Positions 14,138-20,806 of a stretch of DNA of 21,387 nucleotides are shown one piece after another. The notes beneath the pieces were generated by a model. That model was not told where the DNA came from, ran no database searches, and worked only from the letters and a program-made list of their open reading frames with translations. Each line of letters starts with the position of its first letter. Positions within the stretch are counted from its first letter, which is position 1. The DNA is from a virus. Position numbers and translations under genes: made by a program. The DNA lies in the IMG/VR virus record IMGVR_UViG_3300036839_000029, positions 1 to 21,387 of that record; one strand, 5' to 3'.

Positions 14138-17100
14138 CGGTCAACCCGCAGGTTGACATCGCCGTCGACAACGTCTGGACCGACATCACCGGCGATGTGC
14201 GCGCGGGCGGGGTGACGGTCAACCGCGGCCGGCCGGACTGGCGTTCGTCCCTGGTTCCCTCGCGGTGCTCGTTGACGCTGGACAACACCGGCGGCGTGTA
14301 CTCGCAGCGCAACCCCAACTCGGTCTACTTCGGCAAGATCGGCCGCAACACGCGGATGCGGGTGTCGGACGTGGTGGCGTCCGACGACTTTTCCCGCACC
14401 ACCTCAAATGGTTGGGGCACGTCGTCGTCGGGGCTGGCGTGGACTGTTCCCGCCGCGCCGTCGGCGTTCTCCACCACACCCGGCGTGGGGATCATCACCC
14501 CGGCCGCGGTATCCACCATCTACGAGACCTACCTGGGTGATGTGCTGCTGCGTGACACCACGGTGGCGGTCACCATCAAGCCGGGCGTGGTCGCCACGGG
14601 CGGGTCGATCGACGGGGCTGTCATCGCCCGCCGTTCGGGATCCGGCGACTACTACTACGCGACCGTACGCGCGTTCACCGACTCCACGGTCGACCTGCTC
14701 ATCATCAAGCGGGTCGGCGGTGTGCTGACTGTCATCGAGCAGCAGGACCAGGTGTTCGGCTACGACGCGGACACCCAGGTCCGGGTTGAGTTCATCCTCG
14801 ACCACTCAACGCTGAAGATCCGCGCCTGGGATGTGGCCGATCCGTCGACATTGGCCGAAGTCATCGACACCGACACCGCCCACACCCTGCCGTTCTCGGT
14901 CGGCTGCCGGGCGATCCTGCAAACGGGCAACACCAACCCGTCGGTGGCCGTCGAGTTCTCCGACTTCCAATGTCTGGACGTCAGGTTCACCGGCGAGGTG
15001 GCGGCGTGGCCGCAAACCTGGGACCCGTCAGGCAACGACGTCGTCGCCCCGATCGAGGCGTCCGGGCTGTCCCGCCGACGCTCCCGGTCGCTGCGGTCGG
15101 CGATGTACCGGGCGATCACCAACAACACGTGGCCGGTCGACCACTCCACCGGAGACCTGCTGTCCTACTGGCCGATGGAAGACGGCGGGGGCTCGACGCA
15201 GGCCGCGTCCGGCATCGGCGAGCAGCCGATGAACATGCGGTCGGTTATCACGTTCGCTTCAGCCGACGGGCCCGGCGGCTCCCAACCGTTGCCGGACATC
15301 AACACCTCCACCGGCCGGCTGACCGGCGCGATCGCCCGCCACACCATCACCGTGCAGGACACGTGGTGGGCGATGTGCGTGTTCAAAGGCGAGGGAACCG
15401 GGTCGATCGTCGCGCTGGAAGTCGTGGCGTCGGGGGAACTTCCGTCGTGGCGGCTCACGATCACCGACACCGCCACCTCATGGGTGGGCCGGGATAGTTC
15501 GGGAGTCACGCAGGTCACCGCGTCGGTGTCGACGAACCTGCTGGACGGCGAATGGCATCTCGTCATGGTGTCGGCGCACCAGGTCAACTCCACTACGGTG
15601 CAGGCCGCGCTGTACATCGACGAGACCGACAGTGACGCCGTCAACGACACCACGTGGACCCTCGGCCCTGCGCAGCGGATCCTCACCCCTGCGCCGGTGG
15701 CCCCGTCATCGATCACATCCGCACAGCTGGGACACATTTCGGTGTGGAAGGGCAGTGGTGGGCTCGGCGGCAACCCATCCGGCCTGCAGACCGACGGCGC
15801 AGCGTACCGGGCCATGCTCGGCCACACCGGCGAGACCGCCGGGAACCGGTTCACCCGCCTGTGCGCGGAGGAGGGCGTCGACGCGGTCCTGGTCGGCGAC
15901 GCCGACGACACCTTAGCGATGGGAGCGCAGCGGGTCGCTCCGCTGCTGGACCTGCTCGCCGACGTTGAGGGCGTCGACCGGGGGATGGTGTTCGAACCCC
16001 GCTCGCTGGTCGGGTACGGCTACCGCACCCGCGCCTCCCTGTACAACCAGGACCCGACCGTTGAGCTCGACTACGACGCCGGCGAGGTGTCGCCGCCGTT
16101 CGAGCCGGCCGAGGACGACCAGCTGACCGTCAACGACGTCACCGTTTCCCGGGTCGGCGGGTCCTCGGCGCAGGCTACGGTCACCGAAGGCCCGCTGTCG
16201 GTCAATGATCCACCGGACGGGGTGGGCGTATACGACGAGTCCCTGTCGGTGAACGCCGAATCGGACGGGCAGCTGGCGGACATCGCCGGCTGGCGGGCGC
16301 ACGTGGGCACCTGGGATGAGGCCCGCTACTCGTCGATCACGGTGAATCTGCAGCGGCCCGGGTTCACCAAGGGACTCGACGTCGTCGGGGTGGATGTCGG
16401 CGATGTCGTTCAGGTGGCGAACGCGCCGGCGTGGCTGCCGCCGGACCAGATCCAGCAGATCGCCATGGGCTGCGCCGAGCACATGACACGGTTTGAGCGG
16501 CGGATCACCTTCAACGGCGTGCCCGCCGGACCGTGGACGGTGCCGTCGTGGGGATCGTCCACGGACGCGTCGGACGAGGCAAGCTCCCCCGACCACTACG
16601 ACACCGCTGGGTCTGTGCTGGCGGTGGCGGTGGACAGCGACGACACCTCCTGGTCGGTGGCCACCACCTCGGGTCCGCTGTGGACCGAGGACACCGACGA
16701 CCTGCCGTTCGACCTGCGGATCAGCGGGGAGAGGGTGACCGCCACGGCGGTCGCCAACACAACGATAGGGTTCAGGGCCGCCGGCGCGGCGGATTCCGAC
16801 AACAACGCCTCGGTGACCCCGGGGCTGCCGGCCGGCCTCGCGGTCGGGGATCTCCTGCTCGGCCTGGCCGGCATCCGCAACACGTCGGCTGTCGTGACAG
16901 TCCCGACCGGGTACACGACGCTGCTCAGCCAGGACAACTTCGTGCTGTTCGGACGGATCGCTGACGGCACCGAAACCACACCGACCATCGCCTTCTCCGG
17001 CGGCGCGGCCGGTGATGACACGATCGCCCAGTTGGCCGCGTTCACCGGCACCTTCTACGACATCGACAACCTGGTGGTGGCCGCGCAACCCCGCACCGGC

Positions 17101-17481
17101 AGCTCCGGGCAGAACATCACCTACCCCGAGCTGGTCGTCCCGGTCGATGACTGTCTGATCCTGTACCTCGGCTGGAAACACGACGACTGGACGTCGGTGG
17201 CGACAATCGCCTCAGCAACGGAGATCGGCGAACCCGACTCGACGGCGGGCACCGACGCCGGTCTGGTGTGGGACTTCGTCGTCCAGACATCCAAGGCCGA
17301 CATCGCCTCCGACGTGTTCACCGTTACGGGCGGCGCGGGCGCGGTGTCCAAGGCTGGAGTGGTGGCCGTCCGTTCCGACGTGCAGTCGTTCACCATCACC
17401 CGATCGGTCAACGGGGTGGCCAAATCCCACACCGCGGGTTCGGACATCCGGCTGTGGACGCCGCCGGTCTACTCGCTGTGA
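14134..17481 (+). CDS. Large multidomain minor tail protein with two LamG-like domains
   Basis: A 1115-aa tail-tip protein, probably involved in host contact. Residues about 1-75 match the distal-tail start of actinophage minor tail proteins (RPDWRSSLVPSRCSLTLDN, NPNSVYFGKIGRNT). About 83-280 is a concanavalin/LamG-like sandwich (DDFSRTTSNGWG start). About 285-335 returns to the tail framework (FTGEVAAWPQTWDPSGNDV). A second LamG-like domain (about 345-560, LSYWPMEDGGGS) is followed by a baseplate-hub-like region (565-820). The end framework, FDLRISGERVTATAV and QSFTITRSVNGVAKSH, is separated by about 207 residues (about 875-1081) of beta-rich sequence that look inserted. The ATG overlaps the tape measure stop. 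It replaces the usual two or three separate tail-tip genes. Confidence 0.85.
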   Translation: MTVNPQVDIAVDNVWTDITGDVRAGGVTVNRGRPDWRSSLVPSRCSLTLDNTGGVYSQRNPNSVYFGKIGRNTRMRVSDVVASDDFSRTTSNGWGTSSSGLAWTVPAAPSAFSTTPGVGIITPAAVSTIYETYLGDVLLRDTTVAVTIKPGVVATGGSIDGAVIARRSGSGDYYYATVRAFTDSTVDLLIIKRVGGVLTVIEQQDQVFGYDADTQVRVEFILDHSTLKIRAWDVADPSTLAEVIDTDTAHTLPFSVGCRAILQTGNTNPSVAVEFSDFQCLDVRFTGEVAAWPQTWDPSGNDVVAPIEASGLSRRRSRSLRSAMYRAITNNTWPVDHSTGDLLSYWPMEDGGGSTQAASGIGEQPMNMRSVITFASADGPGGSQPLPDINTSTGRLTGAIARHTITVQDTWWAMCVFKGEGTGSIVALEVVASGELPSWRLTITDTATSWVGRDSSGVTQVTASVSTNLLDGEWHLVMVSAHQVNSTTVQAALYIDETDSDAVNDTTWTLGPAQRILTPAPVAPSSITSAQLGHISVWKGSGGLGGNPSGLQTDGAAYRAMLGHTGETAGNRFTRLCAEEGVDAVLVGDADDTLAMGAQRVAPLLDLLADVEGVDRGMVFEPRSLVGYGYRTRASLYNQDPTVELDYDAGEVSPPFEPAEDDQLTVNDVTVSRVGGSSAQATVTEGPLSVNDPPDGVGVYDESLSVNAESDGQLADIAGWRAHVGTWDEARYSSITVNLQRPGFTKGLDVVGVDVGDVVQVANAPAWLPPDQIQQIAMGCAEHMTRFERRITFNGVPAGPWTVPSWGSSTDASDEASSPDHYDTAGSVLAVAVDSDDTSWSVATTSGPLWTEDTDDLPFDLRISGERVTATAVANTTIGFRAAGAADSDNNASVTPGLPAGLAVGDLLLGLAGIRNTSAVVTVPTGYTTLLSQDNFVLFGRIADGTETTPTIAFSGGAAGDDTIAQLAAFTGTFYDIDNLVVAAQPRTGSSGQNITYPELVVPVDDCLILYLGWKHDDWTSVATIASATEIGEPDSTAGTDAGLVWDFVVQTSKADIASDVFTVTGGAGAVSKAGVVAVRSDVQSFTITRSVNGVAKSHTAGSDIRLWTPPVYSL

Positions 17482-17487
17482 GGTGAC

Positions 17488-17958
17488 ATGGCCATCCTTG
17501 CCGGGCAGCGGATCCGCGCGCTGGACTTCGCAGGCGACGCGTACGACTACGAGACCGCCAACGACACCACCGCGTCAACGTCGTTCACCAACGGCACCCT
17601 GCATGGGGTGGCGTTCACCGCCCCCACCAGCGGAAGTGTGTGGATCACGTTCGGTGGGGCGATTGGCAACAACGCCGCCACCGCCCTGACGATCCTGTCG
17701 TACATGTCGTTCTATGTGCGTACCGGCTCAAGCATCGGCGCCGGGACGGATGTGCTGGTGCCCGACAACGAGCGGGCCATCCGCATGAGCAAGCTGTCCG
17801 CCACAGCTGGCCACATCTACGACGAAGCCAGCTTCAGCTACAAGCTCACCGGGTTGACCGCTGGCAGTTCGTACAACGTGATCACCCAGTTCAAGGCCGT
17901 CTCCGGGACGGCCAGTTGCGATGACCGTTGGATCAGGGTTTCGCCGGCGTTCAGTTAG
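17488..17958 (+). CDS. Small minor tail or fibre protein
   Basis: A 156-aa protein starting at ATG 17488 with GAGGTG just upstream. It is Thr/Ser/Ala/Gly-rich and beta-stranded, beginning MAILAGQRIRALDF, a start I associate with small tail-tip proteins of actinophages that follow the big minor tail protein. The middle, FTAPTSGSVWITFGGAIG, and the end, SASCDDR-like region followed by WIRVSPAFS, look like a beta-sandwich head domain such as those at fibre tips. No enzymatic motif. A receptor-binding tip or a structural fibre piece are both possible. Confidence 0.7.
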   Translation: MAILAGQRIRALDFAGDAYDYETANDTTASTSFTNGTLHGVAFTAPTSGSVWITFGGAIGNNAATALTILSYMSFYVRTGSSIGAGTDVLVPDNERAIRMSKLSATAGHIYDEASFSYKLTGLTAGSSYNVITQFKAVSGTASCDDRWIRVSPAFS

Positions 17959-17969
17959 AGGGGGGATCG

Positions 17970-18140
17970 ATGTCGCGGCATTCGTTCGAGGTGGTTCTGG
18001 AGAACGACACCGACCAGATGTTTCCCGACGAGGTCGCGTCGCAGTGCGAGAGGGTCGCGCTGGACGCCGTCGCCGACTCCGGGCTGCTGCCCGACGGTTG
18101 CCAGGTGGTCTACCCGGAGCGGCTGGCCGACCGCCGGTGA
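17970..18140 (+). CDS. Small protein coupled to the lysin gene
   Basis: A 56-aa acidic protein starting at ATG 17970, with GAGGGGGG (about 17959-17965) upstream. It reads as one small alpha/beta unit (HSFEVVLENDTD, then a helix with VASQCERVALDAVADSG) and has two cysteines. The stop overlaps the lysin GTG by 4 nt, so it is translated together with it. Function unknown to me. Context would allow an inhibitor, chaperone or tail accessory protein. Confidence 0.6.
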   Translation: MSRHSFEVVLENDTDQMFPDEVASQCERVALDAVADSGLLPDGCQVVYPERLADRR

Positions 18141-19552
18141 TCCGTTTCGGCGCTACCGCGTTGCCCGGGCAGACCGCGGCGACGGTGGCCGCGTTCCCGA
18201 AGCTGCGCTACATGCGGGACTTCGGCAGGGACACCGACTCCGACCGGCTGCCGGAACTGCCACCCCACGCCACGGGGAAGTGGCTGCAGAAACCTCCCGG
18301 CTGTCTGCTGCACGTCAGCTGGAAGGACGACGTCGAAGAGCTGAAGACGTGGCTGGACGGTTTGCAGGAAGACATCTGGCTGACCGTGTGGCATGAGCCG
18401 ATGGGCGACGTCACCCCCACCCAGTACCGGACGAACGCGCAGCGGGCGCTGGACATCATCGCCGGTCACCGCAACGGCCACTTCGTCGCCCGGGTCGGTC
18501 CGGTGGTCACCCGCTACTGGCTGGTTTCCAAGGGCGGCAACCCGGCCGACTGGTGGATGCCGGGTTTCAACCTGTACGGCATCGACGTCTACAACGACCA
18601 CAAGAGCGTGTACCGGGACTCGGTGGATCTGTTCGCCGCAGCGTTCGACAAGGTCCGCCACGCCCTACCAGGTGTGCAGTTGTGTGTGCCGGAGTTCGGG
18701 CTGGCGTTGCTGCCCGGCGACGACGGCACGGTCCGGTCGCAGATGATGCGCTCCCACGTCGCGTGGCTGCGCCGTCAGCCCGACCTGTTGGCGGTGGGCT
18801 GGTGGGACATCGGCGGTAACCGGATCACCGGCAAGGAGCCCGAGCAGGGTGTGTGGCGCACCGTCCTGGAGGAGCCGATGGCCTGGTATTTGAACCGTGC
18901 GTTGACCAACCTTCGGGCCGAGGTCAACGCCTCATACCCGGACCGGGACCGCACCTCCGACGGCACGATCGGCGACGCCGCCCACCAGTCCACGAGCTCG
19001 GACCACAACCCGGACCCGGACGGGTCGGTCGACGCGTGGGACATGGACGTCGACGGTGTCGACGTCTGGCACATCATCGAGCGATTCGAGCAGCACGAGG
19101 CCGCCCGCTACTGGATCTACAACGGGCAGATCGCCAGCCGCTCCAACGGTTGGCGGCGCGAGCGGTACACCGGCGCCAACCCGCACGACCGGCACGTGCA
19201 TTTCAATACCCGTGAGGGGTATGAAGACTCACGGGAACCATGGGGGATCGAGGAGGACGACGTGGTCACCGCCGCTGACGTGTGGAACCACCGGATCAGC
19301 TCGCCGGCGCTGGGCTTCGAGGACAAGCCGGCCGCTGACCTGCTGAAGGCGGGCTACGCCGCTGAGCGCAAGGTCGACGCCCTGCGGGCAGAGGTGGCCG
19401 TCCTGCGCGTGGCGTTCACCGAGCTGGCGAACGCCATCACCGACGCCGGGGGCAGCGTGGACACGGCCGCGCTGCTGGCCGCGATCGACACCCGCCTGGC
19501 CGCGCTTCCCGACGCCACGGCCGACGCCGTGGTCGCCGAGATCGCGTCATGA
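18137..19552 (+). CDS. Cell-wall hydrolase: GH26-like domain fused to M15-like peptidase
   Basis: A 471-aa protein from GTG 18137. Residues about 1-250 look like a TIM-barrel glycoside hydrolase of GH26 type: TVWHEPMGD (Glu87, acid/base position) and LCVPEFGLAL (Glu186, nucleophile position), with YGIDVYND and GWWDIGG barrel strands. Residues about 255-370 carry the D-Ala-D-Ala-peptidase-like pattern of actinophage lysins: TIGDAAHQS, SDHNPDPDG (His290), DAWDMDVDG (Asp302 or 304) and PHDRHVHFN (His353, His355), a probable zinc site. A tail (about 375-471) with SDVWN-like DVWNHRISSP and a Leu/Ala coiled coil ends the protein. No signal peptide, so release would need the holin, or the protein may sit on the tail. 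Sugar target of the first domain is unknown. Confidence 0.82.
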   Translation: MIRFGATALPGQTAATVAAFPKLRYMRDFGRDTDSDRLPELPPHATGKWLQKPPGCLLHVSWKDDVEELKTWLDGLQEDIWLTVWHEPMGDVTPTQYRTNAQRALDIIAGHRNGHFVARVGPVVTRYWLVSKGGNPADWWMPGFNLYGIDVYNDHKSVYRDSVDLFAAAFDKVRHALPGVQLCVPEFGLALLPGDDGTVRSQMMRSHVAWLRRQPDLLAVGWWDIGGNRITGKEPEQGVWRTVLEEPMAWYLNRALTNLRAEVNASYPDRDRTSDGTIGDAAHQSTSSDHNPDPDGSVDAWDMDVDGVDVWHIIERFEQHEAARYWIYNGQIASRSNGWRRERYTGANPHDRHVHFNTREGYEDSREPWGIEEDDVVTAADVWNHRISSPALGFEDKPAADLLKAGYAAERKVDALRAEVAVLRVAFTELANAITDAGGSVDTAALLAAIDTRLAALPDATADAVVAEIAS

Positions 19553-19785
19553 GCACCGATCCGCTGGCCGGGGTGGTCATCACCTCGCGGGAGATCTACG
19601 ACGCGGTCGTACGGCTCACCGGCCGGGTCGACGTGCTGATCGAGCAGCAGACCACCACCACGGCCGAGGTGAAGGACCACGAGGCCCGCCTGCGCGCCGT
19701 AGAGCGGCGCATGTGGCCGCTGCCGTCCGCCGCGCTGCTGGTCGCCGCCGCGTCGCTGGCCGTGGCTGTCGTACCCCGGCTGTAG
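19549..19785 (+). CDS. Probable holin (coiled coil plus C-terminal membrane segment)
   Basis: A 78-aa protein, ATG 19549 overlapping the hydrolase stop by 4 nt. Residues about 10-55 form a helix with heptad-like spacing (DAVVRLTGRVDVLIEQQ, EVKDHEARLRAVERRM); about 56-76 is one hydrophobic segment (PSAALLVAAASLAVAVV) ending PRL. Coiled coil followed by a single membrane helix is the layout of XhlA-like and several actinophage holin-type proteins, and the gene lies next to the lysin. It would permit lysin escape, alone or with the membrane proteins encoded at 19877 and 20453. Confidence 0.65.
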   Translation: MSTDPLAGVVITSREIYDAVVRLTGRVDVLIEQQTTTTAEVKDHEARLRAVERRMWPLPSAALLVAAASLAVAVVPRL

Positions 19786-19876
19786 CCTGCTACGCCGGCC
19801 ACTCGCCCGGCTCGCGCACGTACGTGCCCCGCTGCGGCACCGTGAAGACCAGGCCGCGGTCGCGTTCGTCGCGTCG

Positions 19877-20083
19877 ATGCTGCTGCTCGCCGTGGCCGGG
19901 ATTTGGTACACGAACTATGTGCAGCACCAGTCGGAGAAGCGGTACGAGCAGGTGGTGCGGGAGTCGGAACGTAAGTGGTGCGTGATCCTGGACGTTCTGA
20001 CTGGCGGGCCGGCTCCGGAAACCGACCGTGGCCGGGTGATCGCTGAGGAAATGCGCAAGCTGCGGGAGTCGTTCGGCTGCTAG
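19877..20083 (+). CDS. Single-pass membrane protein of the lysis region, start uncertain
   Basis: From ATG 19877 the protein is 68 aa: a membrane helix (MLLLAVAGIWYTNYV) then a charged helix (QHQSEKRYEQVVRESERKWC) and a C-terminal EEMRKLRESFGC. It resembles small actinophage proteins found beside holin genes. The frame stays open upstream for at least 32 codons and there reads LRHREDQAAVAFVAS, which looks like the cytoplasmic lead-in of the same membrane helix. However, no ATG, GTG or TTG occurs in that stretch (19784-19876), and ATG 19877 would cut the membrane helix short and lacks a Shine-Dalgarno. A CTG start (19787 or 19832) or a shift from the holin frame are alternatives. A spanin-like role is possible, unproven. 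Confidence 0.65.
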   Translation: MLLLAVAGIWYTNYVQHQSEKRYEQVVRESERKWCVILDVLTGGPAPETDRGRVIAEEMRKLRESFGC

Positions 20084-20259
20084 TGCCGGTGGTCTGGATC
20101 GCGGACCTTCACCAGGCATGTCTGGCAGCGCCAGTGGATACACGCCCACCCGCACACGTCGCAGGGTGACCAGCACTGCACCAGGGTGGTGTGCCCATCC
20201 GGGCATTGCTCGGGCGGCTTGTACTTCCAGCCCTTCGCGGTCCGGATCAGCCGCGCCAT
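20080..20259 (-). CDS. Cys-rich mini-protein (putative zinc-binding), minus strand
   Basis: A 59-aa protein on the opposite strand, from ATG at 20259-20257 to the stop next to the end of the membrane protein gene, with which it converges. Seven cysteines lie at 19, 29, 33, 36, 40, 45 and 48 (Cx3Cx2Cx3C, x4, Cx2C), plus His23 and His42 and a basic N-terminus (MARLIRTAKGWKY). This dense pattern suggests a zinc ribbon or similar metal-binding fold. No ribosome binding site is visible; a TACAGT hexamer ends 7 nt before the ATG, which would suit a leaderless transcript. I do not recognise the family. The density of Cys makes random ORF less likely. Confidence 0.6.
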   Translation of the reverse strand: MARLIRTAKGWKYKPPEQCPDGHTTLVQCWSPCDVCGWACIHWRCQTCLVKVRDPDHRH

Positions 20260-20260
20260 T

Positions 20261-20274
20261 CGAACAACTGTACG
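20261..20274 (-). promoter_or_regulatory. Possible LexA/SOS-box-like operator at the minus-strand promoter
   Basis: CGAACAACTGTACG matches the actinobacterial SOS-box form CGAAC-N4-GTTCG at all but one position (GTACG for GTTCG). It covers the TACAGT hexamer that would serve as the -10 element of the minus-strand Cys-rich gene. No clear -35 is seen. One mismatch in a short site makes this tentative. Confidence 0.25.
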
Positions 20275-20308
20275 CGGCAGGTTCAATCTCCCGCCGCTAA
20301 TCAACCTC

Positions 20309-20384
20309 GGCGCGGTGGAGGAGTTCGGTCGTCCTCGCGGCCCTCATAAGGCCGAGAACGCAGGTTCGAATCCTGCCCGCGCAA
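20309..20384 (+). tRNA. tRNA with CAU anticodon (Met-type, initiator-like)
   Basis: A full 76-nt cloverleaf can be folded. Acceptor GCGCGG (20310-20315) pairs with CCGCGC (20377-20382); the first pair is a G20309/A20383 mismatch. The D stem is GAGG/CCTC (20318-20321, 20333-20336), the anticodon stem CGGCC/GGCCG (20338-20342, 20350-20354) with loop CTCATAA and anticodon CAT at 20345-20347, and the T arm is GCAGG-TTCGAAT-CCTGC (20360-20376). The discriminator is A20384; CCA is not encoded (CGA follows). A missing 1:72 pair and A11:U24 are bacterial initiator features, as is the UG at positions 8-9, but the three stacked G:C pairs of the initiator anticodon stem are absent. Confidence 0.88.
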
Positions 20385-20385
20385 C

Positions 20386-20449
20386 GATCCCCGGCCCGTC
20401 CTCTGGGTGGAAGGCCGGGCCGGGATCACTCCACCCACCAAAAGGAGGA
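20386..20449 (+). promoter_or_regulatory. Post-tRNA hairpin with loop complementary to the next Shine-Dalgarno region
   Basis: GATCCC/GGGATC and GGCCCG/CGGGCC (arms within 20386-20398 and 20416-20427) form a 12-bp hairpin with one bulged C, right after the tRNA. The loop strand 20399-20411 (TCCTCTGGGTGGA) can instead pair downstream: TGGGTGGA with TCCACCCA (20430-20437) and TCCTC with GAGGA (20445-20449), the latter in the AAAAGGAGG site of the gene at 20453. The layout parallels the element after the capsid gene. It could also act simply as a terminator or tRNA 3' processing signal, but no T-run follows. Confidence 0.5.
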
Positions 20450-20452
20450 CTC

Positions 20453-20620
20453 ATGAAGATCGCCAAGGCGCTCGTGGCGTCCGCAATCGCCGGCTTGACC
20501 GCGCTCGGCCAGGCACTCACCGATGACAGGGTGACCGGCCAGGAGTGGATCGTCGTCGCCATCGCGGTGCTCGCCGGGCTCGGCGTCACCTACGCCGTGC
20601 CGAACAGGCCGACGCCCTAG
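20453..20620 (+). CDS. Small membrane protein, holin-like
   Basis: A 55-aa protein starting at ATG 20453 with a strong AAAAGGAGG 4 nt upstream. Residues 1-18 (MKIAKALVASAIAGLTAL) form an amphipathic or membrane helix and about 34-48 (WIVVAIAVLAGLGVTYAV) a second hydrophobic helix, separated by DDRVTGQE; the tail is PNRPTP. Short two-helix proteins of this pattern end the lysis region in many actinophages and are usually called holins or left unnamed. It is the last plus-strand gene before the terminators. Function as holin is inferred from topology and place only. Confidence 0.75.
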   Translation: MKIAKALVASAIAGLTALGQALTDDRVTGQEWIVVAIAVLAGLGVTYAVPNRPTP

Positions 20621-20626
20621 TAGGCC

Positions 20627-20674
20627 CCCCGCCTTGCCCACCGGCAACCCCCGTGCGGAAGCGGCAGGGCGGGG
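20627..20674 (+). terminator. GC-rich hairpin after the last plus-strand gene
   Basis: CCCCGCCTTGCC (20627-20638) and GGCAGGGCGGGG (20663-20674) pair over 12 bp with one G-T wobble, around a 24-nt loop, starting 6 nt after the stop codon. No T-run follows, so it would be a GC-type terminator or an mRNA 3' end stabiliser. Confidence 0.4.
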
Positions 20675-20717
20675 CTAGCATCACGCTAGAACTCTCGCGA
20701 AGTGCTCCTGGCGAGCG

Positions 20718-20755
20718 ACAGCGCCCCACCTCCTTCGGGAGGTGGGGCGCTGTTT
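20718..20755 (+). terminator. Strong intrinsic terminator with TTCG tetraloop
   Basis: A perfect 16-bp stem (20718-20733 with 20738-20753; outer bases ACAGCGCCCC and GGGGCGCTGT) closes on a TTCG tetraloop and is followed by TT. It ends the plus-strand late operon and faces the convergent minus-strand gene at 20807. Confidence 0.88.
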
Positions 20756-20783
20756 GGCATCTACGGGGTACCGCGTAGATGCC
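20756..20783. repeat. 28-bp near-perfect palindrome beside the terminator
   Basis: GGCATCTACG (20756-20765) and CGTAGATGCC (20774-20783) are exact reverse complements, and the centre GGGTACCG is itself palindromic apart from one G/G pair, so 26 of 28 positions are symmetric. It adjoins the terminator without a gap. It may be the terminator for the minus-strand gene, an operator, or an attachment-site arm; no T-run follows in either direction. Confidence 0.6.
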
Positions 20784-20806
20784 CTCTACCGGGCCGCACC
20801 CGGGAG

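Noticed and set aside
15913-17181. 422-codon minus-strand frame opposite the minor tail protein
   Set aside because: Arg/Gly/His-rich shadow with no plausible domain or ribosome binding site.
20675-20689. Small inverted repeat CTAGC/GCTAG as an attachment core or promoter
   Set aside because: Only 5 bp arms, no second copy in the window, and no -35 element at a fitting distance.
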